Of a stretch of 64,000 bases of DNA, positions 9,824 through 17,710 are shown one piece after another. The notes beneath the pieces were generated by a model. It did no database searches and was not told where the DNA came from. It saw only the letters and a list, made by a program, of their open reading frames with translations. The position numbers were made by a program, and so were the translations under genes. Positions within the stretch are counted from its first letter, which is position 1, and each line of letters starts with the position of its first letter. This DNA is from JAJPIG01 sp035531675 (GTDB lineage Bacteria > Desulfobacterota > Binatia > Binatales > Binataceae): contig DATKSL010000003.1 in NCBI GenBank assembly GCA_035531675.1, positions 62,001-126,000 of the forward strand. The letters run 5' to 3'.

Positions 9824-10150
9824 TTGATGTGCGGCATGAGGCAGCTTTTTTCACAGGGCGATTTGCGGGCGCTCAGTTCGATTCTGGCCGTGGCGCTGTT
9901 TTTGGCCAACGCCCCGATGAGCGTCGGCGTCGTGATTATCGGCGGCCCCAGCCATCCTGAATTCACCGTCGATATCTGCCATCCGATTCAGCCGCTCGAG
10001 CTGGAGCCCGGTATTTTGCTCGCCCGCCCAGCGCCGCCGGTACTCGAGTCGATGCTCTGCGATCTCGGCTCGCTACCTGCCGCTCGGTCCGTGCGACTGG
10101 TCGAATTGCATGTCGCGCCCGACACGCCGCCGCCGCAACTGCCGGTCTGA
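9824..10150 (+). CDS. Small exported protein with one N-terminal hydrophobic segment
   Basis: The 108-residue protein is not recognised. Residues 15-40 (LRALSSILAVALFLANAPMSVGVVII) form a signal peptide or anchor. The remainder is Pro-rich and holds two cysteines (VDICHPI and SMLCDLG) that could form a disulfide or bind metal. It is the first gene of a same-strand run that continues with the redox genes up to 13760, separated from the next gene by 108 bases, so membership of the same transcript is uncertain. Confidence 0.6.
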   Translation: MMCGMRQLFSQGDLRALSSILAVALFLANAPMSVGVVIIGGPSHPEFTVDICHPIQPLELEPGILLARPAPPVLESMLCDLGSLPAARSVRLVELHVAPDTPPPQLPV

Positions 10151-10258
10151 GAGCCTTCGTCCGACAAGTTATCCCGATTTGAAACTTTGACGCCGCAATT
10201 GTTGCGGTGTCGGGCTTTCTCCATTGGCGGATCCCGTATGTTCGCCCGGAGAGAATTT

Positions 10259-11257
10259 ATGCGATGGGTTTTCGGAGCCGGTCGGTTGGCCAGCACGGCG
10301 CTTTCTCTGCCCGATATCAGCAAGCGCTGCAGACGCCTGTTGCTGGCGGCAGTTTTCTTCGTCGTTCTGACGCCCAGCCTGAGCTGGGCCTGCGCCTGCG
10401 GCTGCGGCGTCTTCGAGGTCGCGACTCCGTCGCTGCTTCCCAACGGCTCGGGCGCGATGGTGTGGACCGAGTGGGACTACATGGACCAGAACATCAATTG
10501 GCACGCCACCACGCCCGCCTCCGCCGGCCACAACAACGACAAAAAACTGGAGACCAATTTCGTCACCGTCGGCGCGCAATACATGTTCAATCGAAGCTGG
10601 GGCGCGATGCTGGAGGTGCCGTACTGGCAGCGTAACTACCAGGGCGCCTACGTCGGCAACAATCAGGACCTCCACGAGTTCGATACCAACTCGATCGGCG
10701 ATATCAGGCTGATGGGGATGTGGACCGGATGGTCGGAGGATATGTCGACCGGTCTTTTAGCCGGCTTCAAGCTGCCCAGCGGCGACTGGCACTATCCGCG
10801 CTACGACCGCGACAATCAGATCGGCACCGGCAGCACCGATCTGCTGCTGGGCGGCTACCAGATCGGCCACTCGCCGTTCACGCTGATGGATCGTCCGGTC
10901 GGCTGGTTCGTACAGGGTATGTACGACCTGCCGTTCGCGTATCAGGATCACTACCAGCCCGGCCGCGAGTTTGATGGCGCGGTGGGGAGCTACTACAACT
11001 TCGGCGTGTTCGGTCCGCTGACCGAGCTAGCCCCGATGCTGTCGATGCTCGGCAGCGATCGCACGCGCGACCGCGGTAGCAACGCGAGTCCGGCCGACAC
11101 CGGCTACGACAAGGTCTCGATCGCGCCGGGAATCGAAACGACGGTTGCGGGCGTGAGAATCTACGCCGATGTCGAAGTGCCGATCTTCCAGAATATCAAC
11201 GGCTATCAACTGACCGCGCCGTTCGCGACCAAGCTGATTGTGAGTTACAGCTTCTAA
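10259..11257 (+). CDS. Outer-membrane beta-barrel with an N-terminal CACGCG cysteine tag
   Basis: The start at ATG 10259 is chosen for its CGGAGAG ribosome site and because the frame upstream reads into non-coding sequence. A signal peptide (LLLAAVFFVVLTPSLSWA) is followed at once by CACGCGVFEVA, a four-cysteine cluster at the mature N-terminus. The rest is a run of amphipathic beta strands rich in Tyr, Trp and Gly, ending in SYSF with a terminal Phe, the usual barrel-insertion signal. The 332-residue length fits a 12- to 14-strand barrel. The tag could bind copper or haem at the periplasmic face; this is inference. The next gene, a TlpA thioredoxin, starts 12 bases downstream. Confidence 0.75.
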   Translation: MRWVFGAGRLASTALSLPDISKRCRRLLLAAVFFVVLTPSLSWACACGCGVFEVATPSLLPNGSGAMVWTEWDYMDQNINWHATTPASAGHNNDKKLETNFVTVGAQYMFNRSWGAMLEVPYWQRNYQGAYVGNNQDLHEFDTNSIGDIRLMGMWTGWSEDMSTGLLAGFKLPSGDWHYPRYDRDNQIGTGSTDLLLGGYQIGHSPFTLMDRPVGWFVQGMYDLPFAYQDHYQPGREFDGAVGSYYNFGVFGPLTELAPMLSMLGSDRTRDRGSNASPADTGYDKVSIAPGIETTVAGVRIYADVEVPIFQNINGYQLTAPFATKLIVSYSF

Positions 11258-11269
11258 CAGGAGTGATTC

Positions 11270-11788
11270 GTGCGACCTCGATCCTGGTTGGTAATGCTGG
11301 TCGCGGGCGCCGCGATGATCGCGTGCGCCGCCGGCCCGCTATTCGCGCTCGCAACCGTCGGTAAACCGGCGCCGGCGCTGGTCGTGCAGGAACTGGGCGG
11401 CCAGACTTTTGACCTCGCGAAACTGCGCGGCAAGGTCGTGATCGTCAACTTCTGGGCCACCTGGTGTCCGCCGTGCCGCAAGGAGATGCCCGCCCTCGAT
11501 GCGTTCTACCGCCGCTATCGTAGCCAGGGACTCGCGCTGATCGGGCTGAGCGCCGACCGCAGGCGTGATAAATCCGATGTGATCAAGGTCATGCAATCGT
11601 TTGGCTATCCGGCGGCGATGCTGGATGACGCCAAGGTCAACGAATTCGGTGAGCCGTCCTCGCTGCCGACGACCTATATAATCGATCGCCACGGCATCGT
11701 GCGCGCGAAGTTGACGCCGGATGACAAGCAGCCGGTGACGGCGCAGAGCCTCGCCGCCGCGGTGCTACCATTGCTGAAGCTGCACTGA
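11270..11788 (+). CDS. TlpA-family exported thioredoxin-like reductase
   Basis: The 172-residue protein has a signal peptide (residues 1-25) and a single thioredoxin fold with the active site NFWATWCPPCRKEMPAL and the cis-Pro segment SSLPTTYIIDRHG. Such proteins reduce disulfides in the periplasm, typically in apocytochromes or in copper-site proteins such as SCO and CuA. It starts at GTG 11270 after a CAGGAG site, 12 bases after the barrel gene and 20 before SCO1, so co-transcription is likely. The neighbouring SCO1 and Cys-tagged barrel suggest it keeps their cysteines reduced. Confidence 0.93.
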   Translation: MRPRSWLVMLVAGAAMIACAAGPLFALATVGKPAPALVVQELGGQTFDLAKLRGKVVIVNFWATWCPPCRKEMPALDAFYRRYRSQGLALIGLSADRRRDKSDVIKVMQSFGYPAAMLDDAKVNEFGEPSSLPTTYIIDRHGIVRAKLTPDDKQPVTAQSLAAAVLPLLKLH

Positions 11789-11808
11789 ATCGGAATGAGG
11801 AAATAACC

Positions 11809-12486
11809 GTGAGTTCCCTTCGAGTTTCGATGCCGGTCGGCGGCCGACTCGCCGCCGCGCTGCTGTTCGCGCTGATGGTTTCGATGGTCTCGGCGGGTTG
11901 CCGCCGCTCAGCCACCGGCGTCGACGAGAGCGGCGGTTTCGTGATGCGCGATGCGGCCGACTGCCTGCCCGACATCACGCTGCTCGACCAGCACGGGCAA
12001 AAGGTCTCGCTGGCGGCGCTCAAGGGCAAGCCGGTGCTGTTCGATTTCATCTATACGACCTGTCCGGGACCGTGCCTGTTGCTGACCTCGCATATGAAGC
12101 TGATCGCAAACCGGCTGGGCCCCGCGCTTGGGACCGAAGCTCGAATCGTGTCGATCACGGTCGATCCGGAGCACGATCATCCGCCGCAACTGCTCGCCTA
12201 CGCCAAAGAGTTTAAGGCCAATGTGAAGGGTTGGTTGTTTTTGACCGGGACGCCAAAGCAGATCGATCAGGTCATGGCGCGATTCAACCTGGCTCGACAG
12301 CGCCAACCCGATGGCACGGTCGGTCACGTGCTGGAATTCTTCCTGGTTGATGCGCACGGTCGCGCAGTGCTCCAATACCTGGGTGAAAAAGCCGCGCCGC
12401 AGCGCGTCGCGAGCGATCTCGAGCGGGCGGCCTCGGGCCGCACGATGACCGCCGGCGGGGAGTCGAAGGTGGCGGCTACTTTGTGA
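11809..12486 (+). CDS. SCO1/SenC copper chaperone
   Basis: The 225-residue protein has an N-terminal hydrophobic anchor ending at a Cys (SMVSAGCRRS, lipoprotein-like). The SCO thioredoxin fold carries the copper-binding C-x3-C in FDFIYTTCPGPC, and a downstream His in GTVGHVLEFFLVD matches the third ligand. SCO proteins deliver copper to, or reduce, CuA centres. No cytochrome oxidase subunit lies in the window, so the client is unknown. It starts at GTG 11809 after GAGGAAA, and its stop overlaps the GTG of the next small gene (GTGA). Confidence 0.93.
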   Translation: MSSLRVSMPVGGRLAAALLFALMVSMVSAGCRRSATGVDESGGFVMRDAADCLPDITLLDQHGQKVSLAALKGKPVLFDFIYTTCPGPCLLLTSHMKLIANRLGPALGTEARIVSITVDPEHDHPPQLLAYAKEFKANVKGWLFLTGTPKQIDQVMARFNLARQRQPDGTVGHVLEFFLVDAHGRAVLQYLGEKAAPQRVASDLERAASGRTMTAGGESKVAATL

Positions 12487-12662
12487 GCGATAGGCGCATG
12501 AAGTTGTCACCGGCAGCGCTCGGTTTGTCGATGGCTCTGGCATGTGTCGGCGCCGCAACTATCTTCGTCGTCGCTAGTATTTACGCCCGCGGCGAAACCA
12601 GGCCGGCGCTCACGATCACCGCGACCGACGGCCGGAGTGGCTTGACGATCGCGGCCGGATGA
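12483..12662 (+). CDS. Tiny single-pass membrane protein, 59 aa
   Basis: This gene is short and easy to miss. A GTG at 12483 overlaps the SCO1 stop by four bases (GTGA), implying coupled translation; an in-frame ATG at 12498 would give 54 residues. The product has one hydrophobic helix (LGLSMALACVGAATIFVVASIYA) followed by a polar tail of about 25 residues. No family is recognised. Its position between SCO1 and the rhodanese suggests a small accessory subunit of the redox cluster. Confidence 0.55.
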   Translation: MSDRRMKLSPAALGLSMALACVGAATIFVVASIYARGETRPALTITATDGRSGLTIAAG

Positions 12663-12714
12663 GAACTAATCGAAGGACGACGATGTTCGGTTTGATGATC
12701 GCAAGCCTGACCGT

Positions 12715-13305
12715 ATGAGTTCGCCAGCCTCGATATCCCGTCCGACTCCGGATCGCTCGCCAGCGCGCAATAATCGGCGGCGGCAGTTGGCGCGCGACCT
12801 GGTCCTGGTCGTACTGCTCGCGGTCGCCTCGCTGGGCGTCGGCCTCGCGATCAATCATTATTCGTCGCAGCCGCTGCCGCTGGTCTATCAAACCCCCGAG
12901 CAGCGCTTCGATGCCGAGCTGACGACGCTGGTCGCCGCGCCGCCGTTCAAGATCGCGCCGGCTGCGACTATCGGCCTGCCCGAATTCCGCACCATTGTCG
13001 ACGCCAAGCGGGCGTTGATCCTCGACGCGCGGCCGTCGCTGTTTTTCGCCGCGGGCCACGTGCCAGGCGCGTTGAATCTTTCCCGCCAGGATTTCGCCCG
13101 CGATTACCGGCGCCTCACGCCGACCTTGAAAGCGGCGCGCGACCAGCCAATCGTGGTCTATTGCGCGGGCGGCGATTGCCACGACAGCCGCCTGGTCGCC
13201 AACGCCCTGCTGACGCTCGGCTTCAGCAACGTCAGCGTCTTTACCGGCGGATGGGAAGCGTGGTCGGCGGCGAAACTGCCGGCCACGACCGGGAGCGCGC
13301 CATGA
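12715..13305 (+). CDS. Membrane-anchored rhodanese-domain protein
   Basis: The 196-residue protein has a basic N-terminus, one transmembrane helix (DLVLVVLLAVASLGVGLAI, residues 28-46) and a periplasmic rhodanese domain. The active-site loop is VVYCAGGDCHDSRLVA with the expected cysteine; the substrate-side motif LILDARPSLFFAAGHVPGA is also typical. Rhodaneses transfer sulfane sulfur or bind thiols. An 11-codon reading frame (12683-12718) ends across its start as ATGA, possibly a translational lead-in. The stop overlaps the next start by four bases (ATGA), so rhodanese and MauE proteins are probably made in step. Confidence 0.9.
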   Translation: MSSPASISRPTPDRSPARNNRRRQLARDLVLVVLLAVASLGVGLAINHYSSQPLPLVYQTPEQRFDAELTTLVAAPPFKIAPAATIGLPEFRTIVDAKRALILDARPSLFFAAGHVPGALNLSRQDFARDYRRLTPTLKAARDQPIVVYCAGGDCHDSRLVANALLTLGFSNVSVFTGGWEAWSAAKLPATTGSAP

Positions 13306-13760
13306 CCGGCGGCGACAGTCGGCGCCGGGATTACCTGGCGCTCGCCATCAGCCTCGCAATCGGCGTGGCGTTTATTTATGCGGGCGCCAGCAAGCTTCGC
13401 GATCCGTTGCAGTTCGCCGACAGTATCGCGGCCTTCGCGCTCCTGCCGGCGGTGCTGATCAACCTGATGGCGCTGACGCTGCCGCCGTTCGAGATCGCCT
13501 GCGGCCTGCTGATGCTCAGGCCGCGCACCCGGCGGGTCGCGGCGCTGGCGCTGGCGCTCACCGCGGTGATGTTTTTCTCGGCGCTGGTCTCGGCGCTGGC
13601 GCGCGGCCTGACGCTCGATTGCGGATGCTTCGGGGTCGGCGCTCCCTCGCGTCCACGGATGTGGCTGGAGAGCGGCTTGAATATCCTGTTGTTCGCCGGC
13701 GCGTTGACGGTTTACCTGCGCTCGACGGCCTCGCGCTCGATCCGAAGTCGCGCAACCTGA
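13302..13760 (+). CDS. MauE/DoxX-family membrane protein
   Basis: The ATG at 13302 overlaps the rhodanese stop (ATGA); this fixes the start and gives 152 residues. There are four hydrophobic helices with the motifs FIYAGASKLRDP and LDCGCFG, the latter a conserved cysteine pair of MauE-type proteins. MauE is needed for maturation of methylamine dehydrogenase together with the thioredoxin-like MauD. Here the TlpA protein could play the MauD part, but no mauA or mauB is visible. It ends the cluster that begins with the Cys-tagged barrel. Confidence 0.85.
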   Translation: MTGGDSRRRDYLALAISLAIGVAFIYAGASKLRDPLQFADSIAAFALLPAVLINLMALTLPPFEIACGLLMLRPRTRRVAALALALTAVMFFSALVSALARGLTLDCGCFGVGAPSRPRMWLESGLNILLFAGALTVYLRSTASRSIRSRAT

Positions 13761-13852
13761 CGCTCGATTGGTGAGAGCAGCATACATCGCTCCGCGTTGA
13801 TCCCTCGACTGCGCTGGCGCTCCGCTCGGGATGACGGAAAGGGGACGTCGCT

Positions 13853-14266
13853 TCAGGGCGCGGCGGGCGGGAGCGCGTAGATCACTCCGGCTTTGATTTC
13901 GATCGGTACCCGCACCAGGGATTTTCCGGGCGTGCCGGGCGGACCGGCGAGGCATTGGCCGCTATCCGGCGCGTAGCAGGCGTTATGCGTCTGGCATATC
14001 AGGTAGCCGCCGTCGGCGGTGAAGAACTGGTTGTCGATCCAGTCCAGCGCGATCGGTATATGACAGCATCGGTTGACGTAGGCGTGGAAAGCGCCGCCGA
14101 AATTCACCACGAAGCATTCCTCGTCGACTCCGCCGATCGGCAGGATAAACTTGAGCGAGCCGCCCGGCGCCAGCTCGGCGACCCGGCCGATACGATAGCG
14201 CGCGGGCGGTGATGAGCCGCGTCCCCGGCCGCCCGCCCGCGCCCGGCGCGTCCGCTTCATCGCCAT
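13853..14266 (-). CDS. Rieske [2Fe-2S] protein
   Basis: The 137-residue single-domain protein carries a Rieske site: Cys and His in NRCCHIP, and Cys and His in ICQTHNACY, about 21 residues apart. The N-terminus is basic and disordered with no signal peptide, so it is probably cytoplasmic, like ferredoxin-type Rieske partners of oxygenases or NirD-like subunits. The loop between the pairs is slightly longer than the classical 15-17 residues. It converges with the MauE gene and lies 51 bases downstream of the nitroreductase gene, with which it may be co-transcribed. Confidence 0.85.
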   Translation of the reverse strand: MAMKRTRRARAGGRGRGSSPPARYRIGRVAELAPGGSLKFILPIGGVDEECFVVNFGGAFHAYVNRCCHIPIALDWIDNQFFTADGGYLICQTHNACYAPDSGQCLAGPPGTPGKSLVRVPIEIKAGVIYALPPAAP

Positions 14267-14316
14267 CGGTTACACGCGCTCGACGATCGAGGCGGCGGCT
14301 CCCAGAGCGAGCGCGC

Positions 14317-14976
14317 TCAGCTGCGCCAGGGCTGGCCCCAGCGATCGTGGAAGGCGACCTTCGACACCGGCTTGCGCGTGACACGGCGGAATTCCTCGAC
14401 CGGATATCCTATCGGCATCATCGCAAAACTCATTTGATCGTCCGGCATACCCAGTACGCTCCTGATCTGGTCTTCATAACAGAGATGCAGAGTAGTCAGT
14501 ACGGTACCAAGTCCAAATGAGCGCGCGGCAAGAATGAGGTTCTGAATCGCAGGATAGATACTGGCGCCCGCCAGCCGCATCGCGAACAGGGTATTCTGCT
14601 CGGGCGTCAGCCACGGCACTTTGATCGGCAGGATCTTCAGGCACGGCACCACGATCGCCGGCGCTTCGTGGTAGTGCTCGATCAGGTACATCGCAGAGTC
14701 GAGATCCTTCTGGTTCTCGGCCGCGCTGACGTGCGCCGGCAGCACCCGCTTCGCATAGCCGGCATGCACGTGTTCGGCGCCCTGACGATAGATATCGGCC
14801 AGCGCCTTTTTCTGCGCCGGGTCGGTAATCACCATGAAGGTCCAGTGCTGATTGTTGTAGGCGCTGCCGGCGCGGATGGCGGCGTCGAGCACCCGGTTGA
14901 TAAGCTCGCGCGGGACAGGGTCGGGCTTGATCATGCGCATCGTGCGCGCGGTATAAATCGCGTCCAGTAACTCCAT
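14317..14976 (-). CDS. Nitroreductase-family FMN oxidoreductase
   Basis: The 219-residue protein begins MELLDAIYTARTMRMIKPDPVP, the usual FMN-phosphate-binding start of the family, and continues with AGSAYNNQHWTFMVI and AARSFGLGTVLTTLHL, which are typical of flavin- and NAD(P)H-binding regions. The ATG at 14976 has AAGGAG at ideal spacing; the GTG two codons upstream is less likely. Family members reduce nitro groups, quinones or enoates, and the substrate cannot be told from sequence. It lies upstream of the Rieske gene on the same strand. Confidence 0.9.
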   Translation of the reverse strand: MELLDAIYTARTMRMIKPDPVPRELINRVLDAAIRAGSAYNNQHWTFMVITDPAQKKALADIYRQGAEHVHAGYAKRVLPAHVSAAENQKDLDSAMYLIEHYHEAPAIVVPCLKILPIKVPWLTPEQNTLFAMRLAGASIYPAIQNLILAARSFGLGTVLTTLHLCYEDQIRSVLGMPDDQMSFAMMPIGYPVEEFRRVTRKPVSKVAFHDRWGQPWRS

Positions 14977-15078
14977 CTTCACTCCTTACCCGTGGCTTGA
15001 TCTCATGATCGGCGAATTGGCCGCAGCGGCGGCGCCAGTCTAGCGCAAAGCGCGGCGAAATAGTTCAATGATCGCGAG

Positions 15079-16305
15079 ATGATCGACCAGCCCCGCATCC
15101 GTCCGCTGGAAGCCTTCCCGATCGAGCACAATGGCGCCCGGATGATCTGTCTGCGCGATCCGAGCGGCGCGGCGCCGGAGCCGATCGCGATCGGAATCGG
15201 CGCCTACTACCTGGTCACGCTGTTCGACGGCACCAGGAGCCTGCCCGATCTGCAGGCCGCCTTCGCGAAACAATTTGGCGAGAGCCTGGCATCGGAACAA
15301 CTCATTGAGCTGGTGGCGGCCCTGGACCGTGGCTACTTCCTGGAGTCGCCAGCCTATGAGGGGCGGGTCCGCCAGATGCGCGAGGATTTCGCCGCGTCGC
15401 CGGAGCGTCCGGCGTCGCATGCCGGACTCTGCTATGGGAGCGATGCGGCATCGCTGCGAAAAGAGCTAGGCGAATATTATACGAAAGCCGGCGCGATCGA
15501 AGCGGACACGGACCAGTCCCGGCTGAGCGGCCTGATCGCCCCGCATATCGATCCGCGCCGCGGCGGGGTCGCCTATGCCAGAGCCTATACCCGGCTGGCC
15601 AGCGCGGCCGAGCGTCCCGAGCTGGTGATTATCCTGGGGACCTCGCATTACGGCGCGGGGCCGGAGCTTTTCACGGCGACGCTCAAGAATTATGCGACCC
15701 CGTTCGGCGCGCTCACAACCGATCGCGAGTTCGTCGAGCGGCTCAGGAGTCGCTATCGCGCGGGCGATCTGTTCGCCGACGAGCTGCTCCATCGCAACGA
15801 GCATTCGATCGAATTTCAGGCGCTGTTCCTCGCTCACGCGCTCGGCGTCGAGAATTGCCAGATTGTGCCGATTCTGGTCAGCTCGTTCCATCAGATGGTC
15901 GCGAGCGGCGCACGGCCCACGTCAGAACCCCGGGTCGGCGAGTTCATCGAGGCGCTCAACTCGGCGCTGGCCGGCGAACGGCGGCGCGTGCTGATCGTCG
16001 CAGGCGTCGATTTTGGCCATATCGGGCGCAAGTTCGGTGACGATTTCGGCGTCGACCAGGGCAAGGCGAATGAGCTGCGCGAGGCTGACCGGCGACTGAT
16101 CGGCCATATCGAACGGGTCGATGCGGCCGGCTTTTTCGGCGAGATCGCCACCGAGCGCGATCGCTGGCGGATCTGCGGGCTGGCCCCGATCTATACGCAG
16201 CTCGAACTGCTGGCGGGCCGGCGCGCACGGCTGCTCGATTACGACATCGCCCTGGAGCCGCCGACCCAATCGGCGGTCTCCTTCGCGAGTCTCGCCATCT
16301 ACTGA
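15079..16305 (+). CDS. MEMO1/AmmeMemoRadiSam-B family protein with an extra N-terminal domain
   Basis: The 408-residue protein has a MEMO domain from about residue 110 to the end, with LIAPHIDPRRGG, ILGTSHYGAG, HRNEHSIEFQALFL and VAGVDFGHIGRKFG, which hold the conserved His, Asp and Cys-region pocket of the family. Its biochemical role is unsettled. The first 100 residues (DPSGAAPEPIAIGIGAYYLV and onward) look like a winged-helix or PqqD-like module, typical of RiPP or radical-SAM partners. No AMMECR1 or radical-SAM gene lies nearby. Translation ends in the first of two palindromic 19-base repeats. Confidence 0.85.
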   Translation: MIDQPRIRPLEAFPIEHNGARMICLRDPSGAAPEPIAIGIGAYYLVTLFDGTRSLPDLQAAFAKQFGESLASEQLIELVAALDRGYFLESPAYEGRVRQMREDFAASPERPASHAGLCYGSDAASLRKELGEYYTKAGAIEADTDQSRLSGLIAPHIDPRRGGVAYARAYTRLASAAERPELVIILGTSHYGAGPELFTATLKNYATPFGALTTDREFVERLRSRYRAGDLFADELLHRNEHSIEFQALFLAHALGVENCQIVPILVSSFHQMVASGARPTSEPRVGEFIEALNSALAGERRRVLIVAGVDFGHIGRKFGDDFGVDQGKANELREADRRLIGHIERVDAAGFFGEIATERDRWRICGLAPIYTQLELLAGRRARLLDYDIALEPPTQSAVSFASLAIY

Positions 16306-16340
16306 GCGGGATCGAATCCCGTGAGCGGGATCGAATCCCG
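16303..16340. repeat. Two tandem 19-base palindromic repeats
   Basis: The unit TGAGCGGGATCGAATCCCG occurs twice head to tail (16303-16321 and 16322-16340) with no mismatch. Each holds the perfect inverted repeat CGGGAT-CGA-ATCCCG. The first copy includes the stop codon of the MEMO gene. The pair could act as a stem-loop terminator or stabiliser, although no T-run follows. The short CGAATCCCG arm resembles a tRNA T-arm, but there is no tRNA body. Confidence 0.7.
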
Positions 16341-16468
16341 CATCAAGACTTAACTTGACTTAACCGGTCATTCCTTCTGAAGATTTTGACTGATAAGGCA
16401 TCATCCCATAGGGTGTTTTACTGTGATGCGGCGTTAACGCGCCGCTAATCGACCTCAGTTGGGGGAGT

Positions 16469-17671
16469 ATGTTCAACGCGCTTCATCGTCGATTGTCCCC
16501 TATCAGGATCACGTTGGCCGCCCTATTCGCCGCCATCGTGGTCCTGATGACGGCGCTGCAATCGTTCCCCCAGCAGCTCTCGCCCGGCTGGCAACCACAG
16601 GGCTTCACGACCGTCATCCCCTGGCACGGGGTGTCGTCCGGGATGGCCGCGAGCGCGCAGGCCGCCTCCACCACTATCCCGCTATGGGACTACTCGGTCG
16701 TCTCACCGGTCGACGGCAACACCTACAGCGGTCAGATGGTGGGCCGCAGTCCGTTCTTTCACGGCGCCCGGACCACCAACGTCCCGACCGTCGTCGTACC
16801 GCTCATCTTTAATATGCCCGATGGCGGGGTATTCGATCCGACCGTCAATCACACCTGCGCCCCAGCCGGCGTCCCGCTTACGCTGCTGCAACAGTCGCCG
16901 ATCCTGAACCCGTTCGATTTCAAATGGGGCGGAACAGATATCGGCAGTGGGCAATATATCGACGACTTCCAGCGCGCCAACTTCTGGAGCAACGTCAGCC
17001 TCACCGGTACCCGCTACCACACGACCCTCGGCCCGGTCACGACCACCGCCCCCATCACTATCAACGTACCCTCCGGTGATGGGACCACCTACAATGCCGC
17101 GACGTACGGCGGATGCGGCAAAATAGGCGTGATCAATTACAACTGGTTCGTTCCCTATGTGGAGGGCACGATCATCCCGAGCACGCTCGCGGGAGTCGCC
17201 AAGCCGACGAATTTCCCGCTGCTGCTGATGTACAACGTCGTAGAGGCGATCGGTTCCGCCAATATCAACGGCAACTGCTGCGTGCTGGGTTTCCACGACG
17301 CCATCGGCACCCCGATGCAGACCTTTACGCCCTTCGACTTCGACACCTCCGGGATATTTGGCGGCGCGGTCTCCGACACCTCGGTGCTGGCCCACGAAGT
17401 CGGCGAATGGATGGACGACCCGGACGGCAGCAACCCAACTCCGGCCTGGGGACACACCGGGCAGGTCAGCGGATGTCAAAACAATCTCGAGGTCGGCGAT
17501 CCGTTGAGCGGCAGCCTGTTGCCCGCGGTCACGATGCCCAACGGGGTCGGCTACCATCTGCAGGAACTGGCATTCTTCTCATGGTTTTTCCGACAGAATC
17601 CGTCGCTGGGCATCGACGGCTGGTATTCCAATAACGACACCTTCAAGTCCGGCGCCGGGTCGGTCTGTTAG
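16469..17671 (+). CDS. Exported protein with an HEVGEW metalloprotease-like motif
   Basis: The 400-residue protein starts MFNALHRRLSPIRI and has a signal anchor at residues 14-34. The mature part is Thr/Pro/Gly-rich with paired cysteines. The motif SVLAHEVGEWMDDPDGSN, followed by NNLEVGDPL, resembles secreted proteins with H-E-x-x-E and a downstream Glu, a possible zinc site. I cannot assign it to a named peptidase family. The ribosome site GGGGGAG lies directly upstream. The next gene is also secreted and starts 39 bases after its stop, so the two may be co-expressed. Confidence 0.7.
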   Translation: MFNALHRRLSPIRITLAALFAAIVVLMTALQSFPQQLSPGWQPQGFTTVIPWHGVSSGMAASAQAASTTIPLWDYSVVSPVDGNTYSGQMVGRSPFFHGARTTNVPTVVVPLIFNMPDGGVFDPTVNHTCAPAGVPLTLLQQSPILNPFDFKWGGTDIGSGQYIDDFQRANFWSNVSLTGTRYHTTLGPVTTTAPITINVPSGDGTTYNAATYGGCGKIGVINYNWFVPYVEGTIIPSTLAGVAKPTNFPLLLMYNVVEAIGSANINGNCCVLGFHDAIGTPMQTFTPFDFDTSGIFGGAVSDTSVLAHEVGEWMDDPDGSNPTPAWGHTGQVSGCQNNLEVGDPLSGSLLPAVTMPNGVGYHLQELAFFSWFFRQNPSLGIDGWYSNNDTFKSGAGSVC

Positions 17672-17710
17672 CCCGGGGGCTGTCGATCAGCGGCAGGAGA
17701 GGCGCGCCCG

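Noticed and set aside
16306..16340. Possible tRNA T-arm
   Set aside because: Only the T-arm-like CGAATCCCG is present; there is no acceptor, D or anticodon arm.
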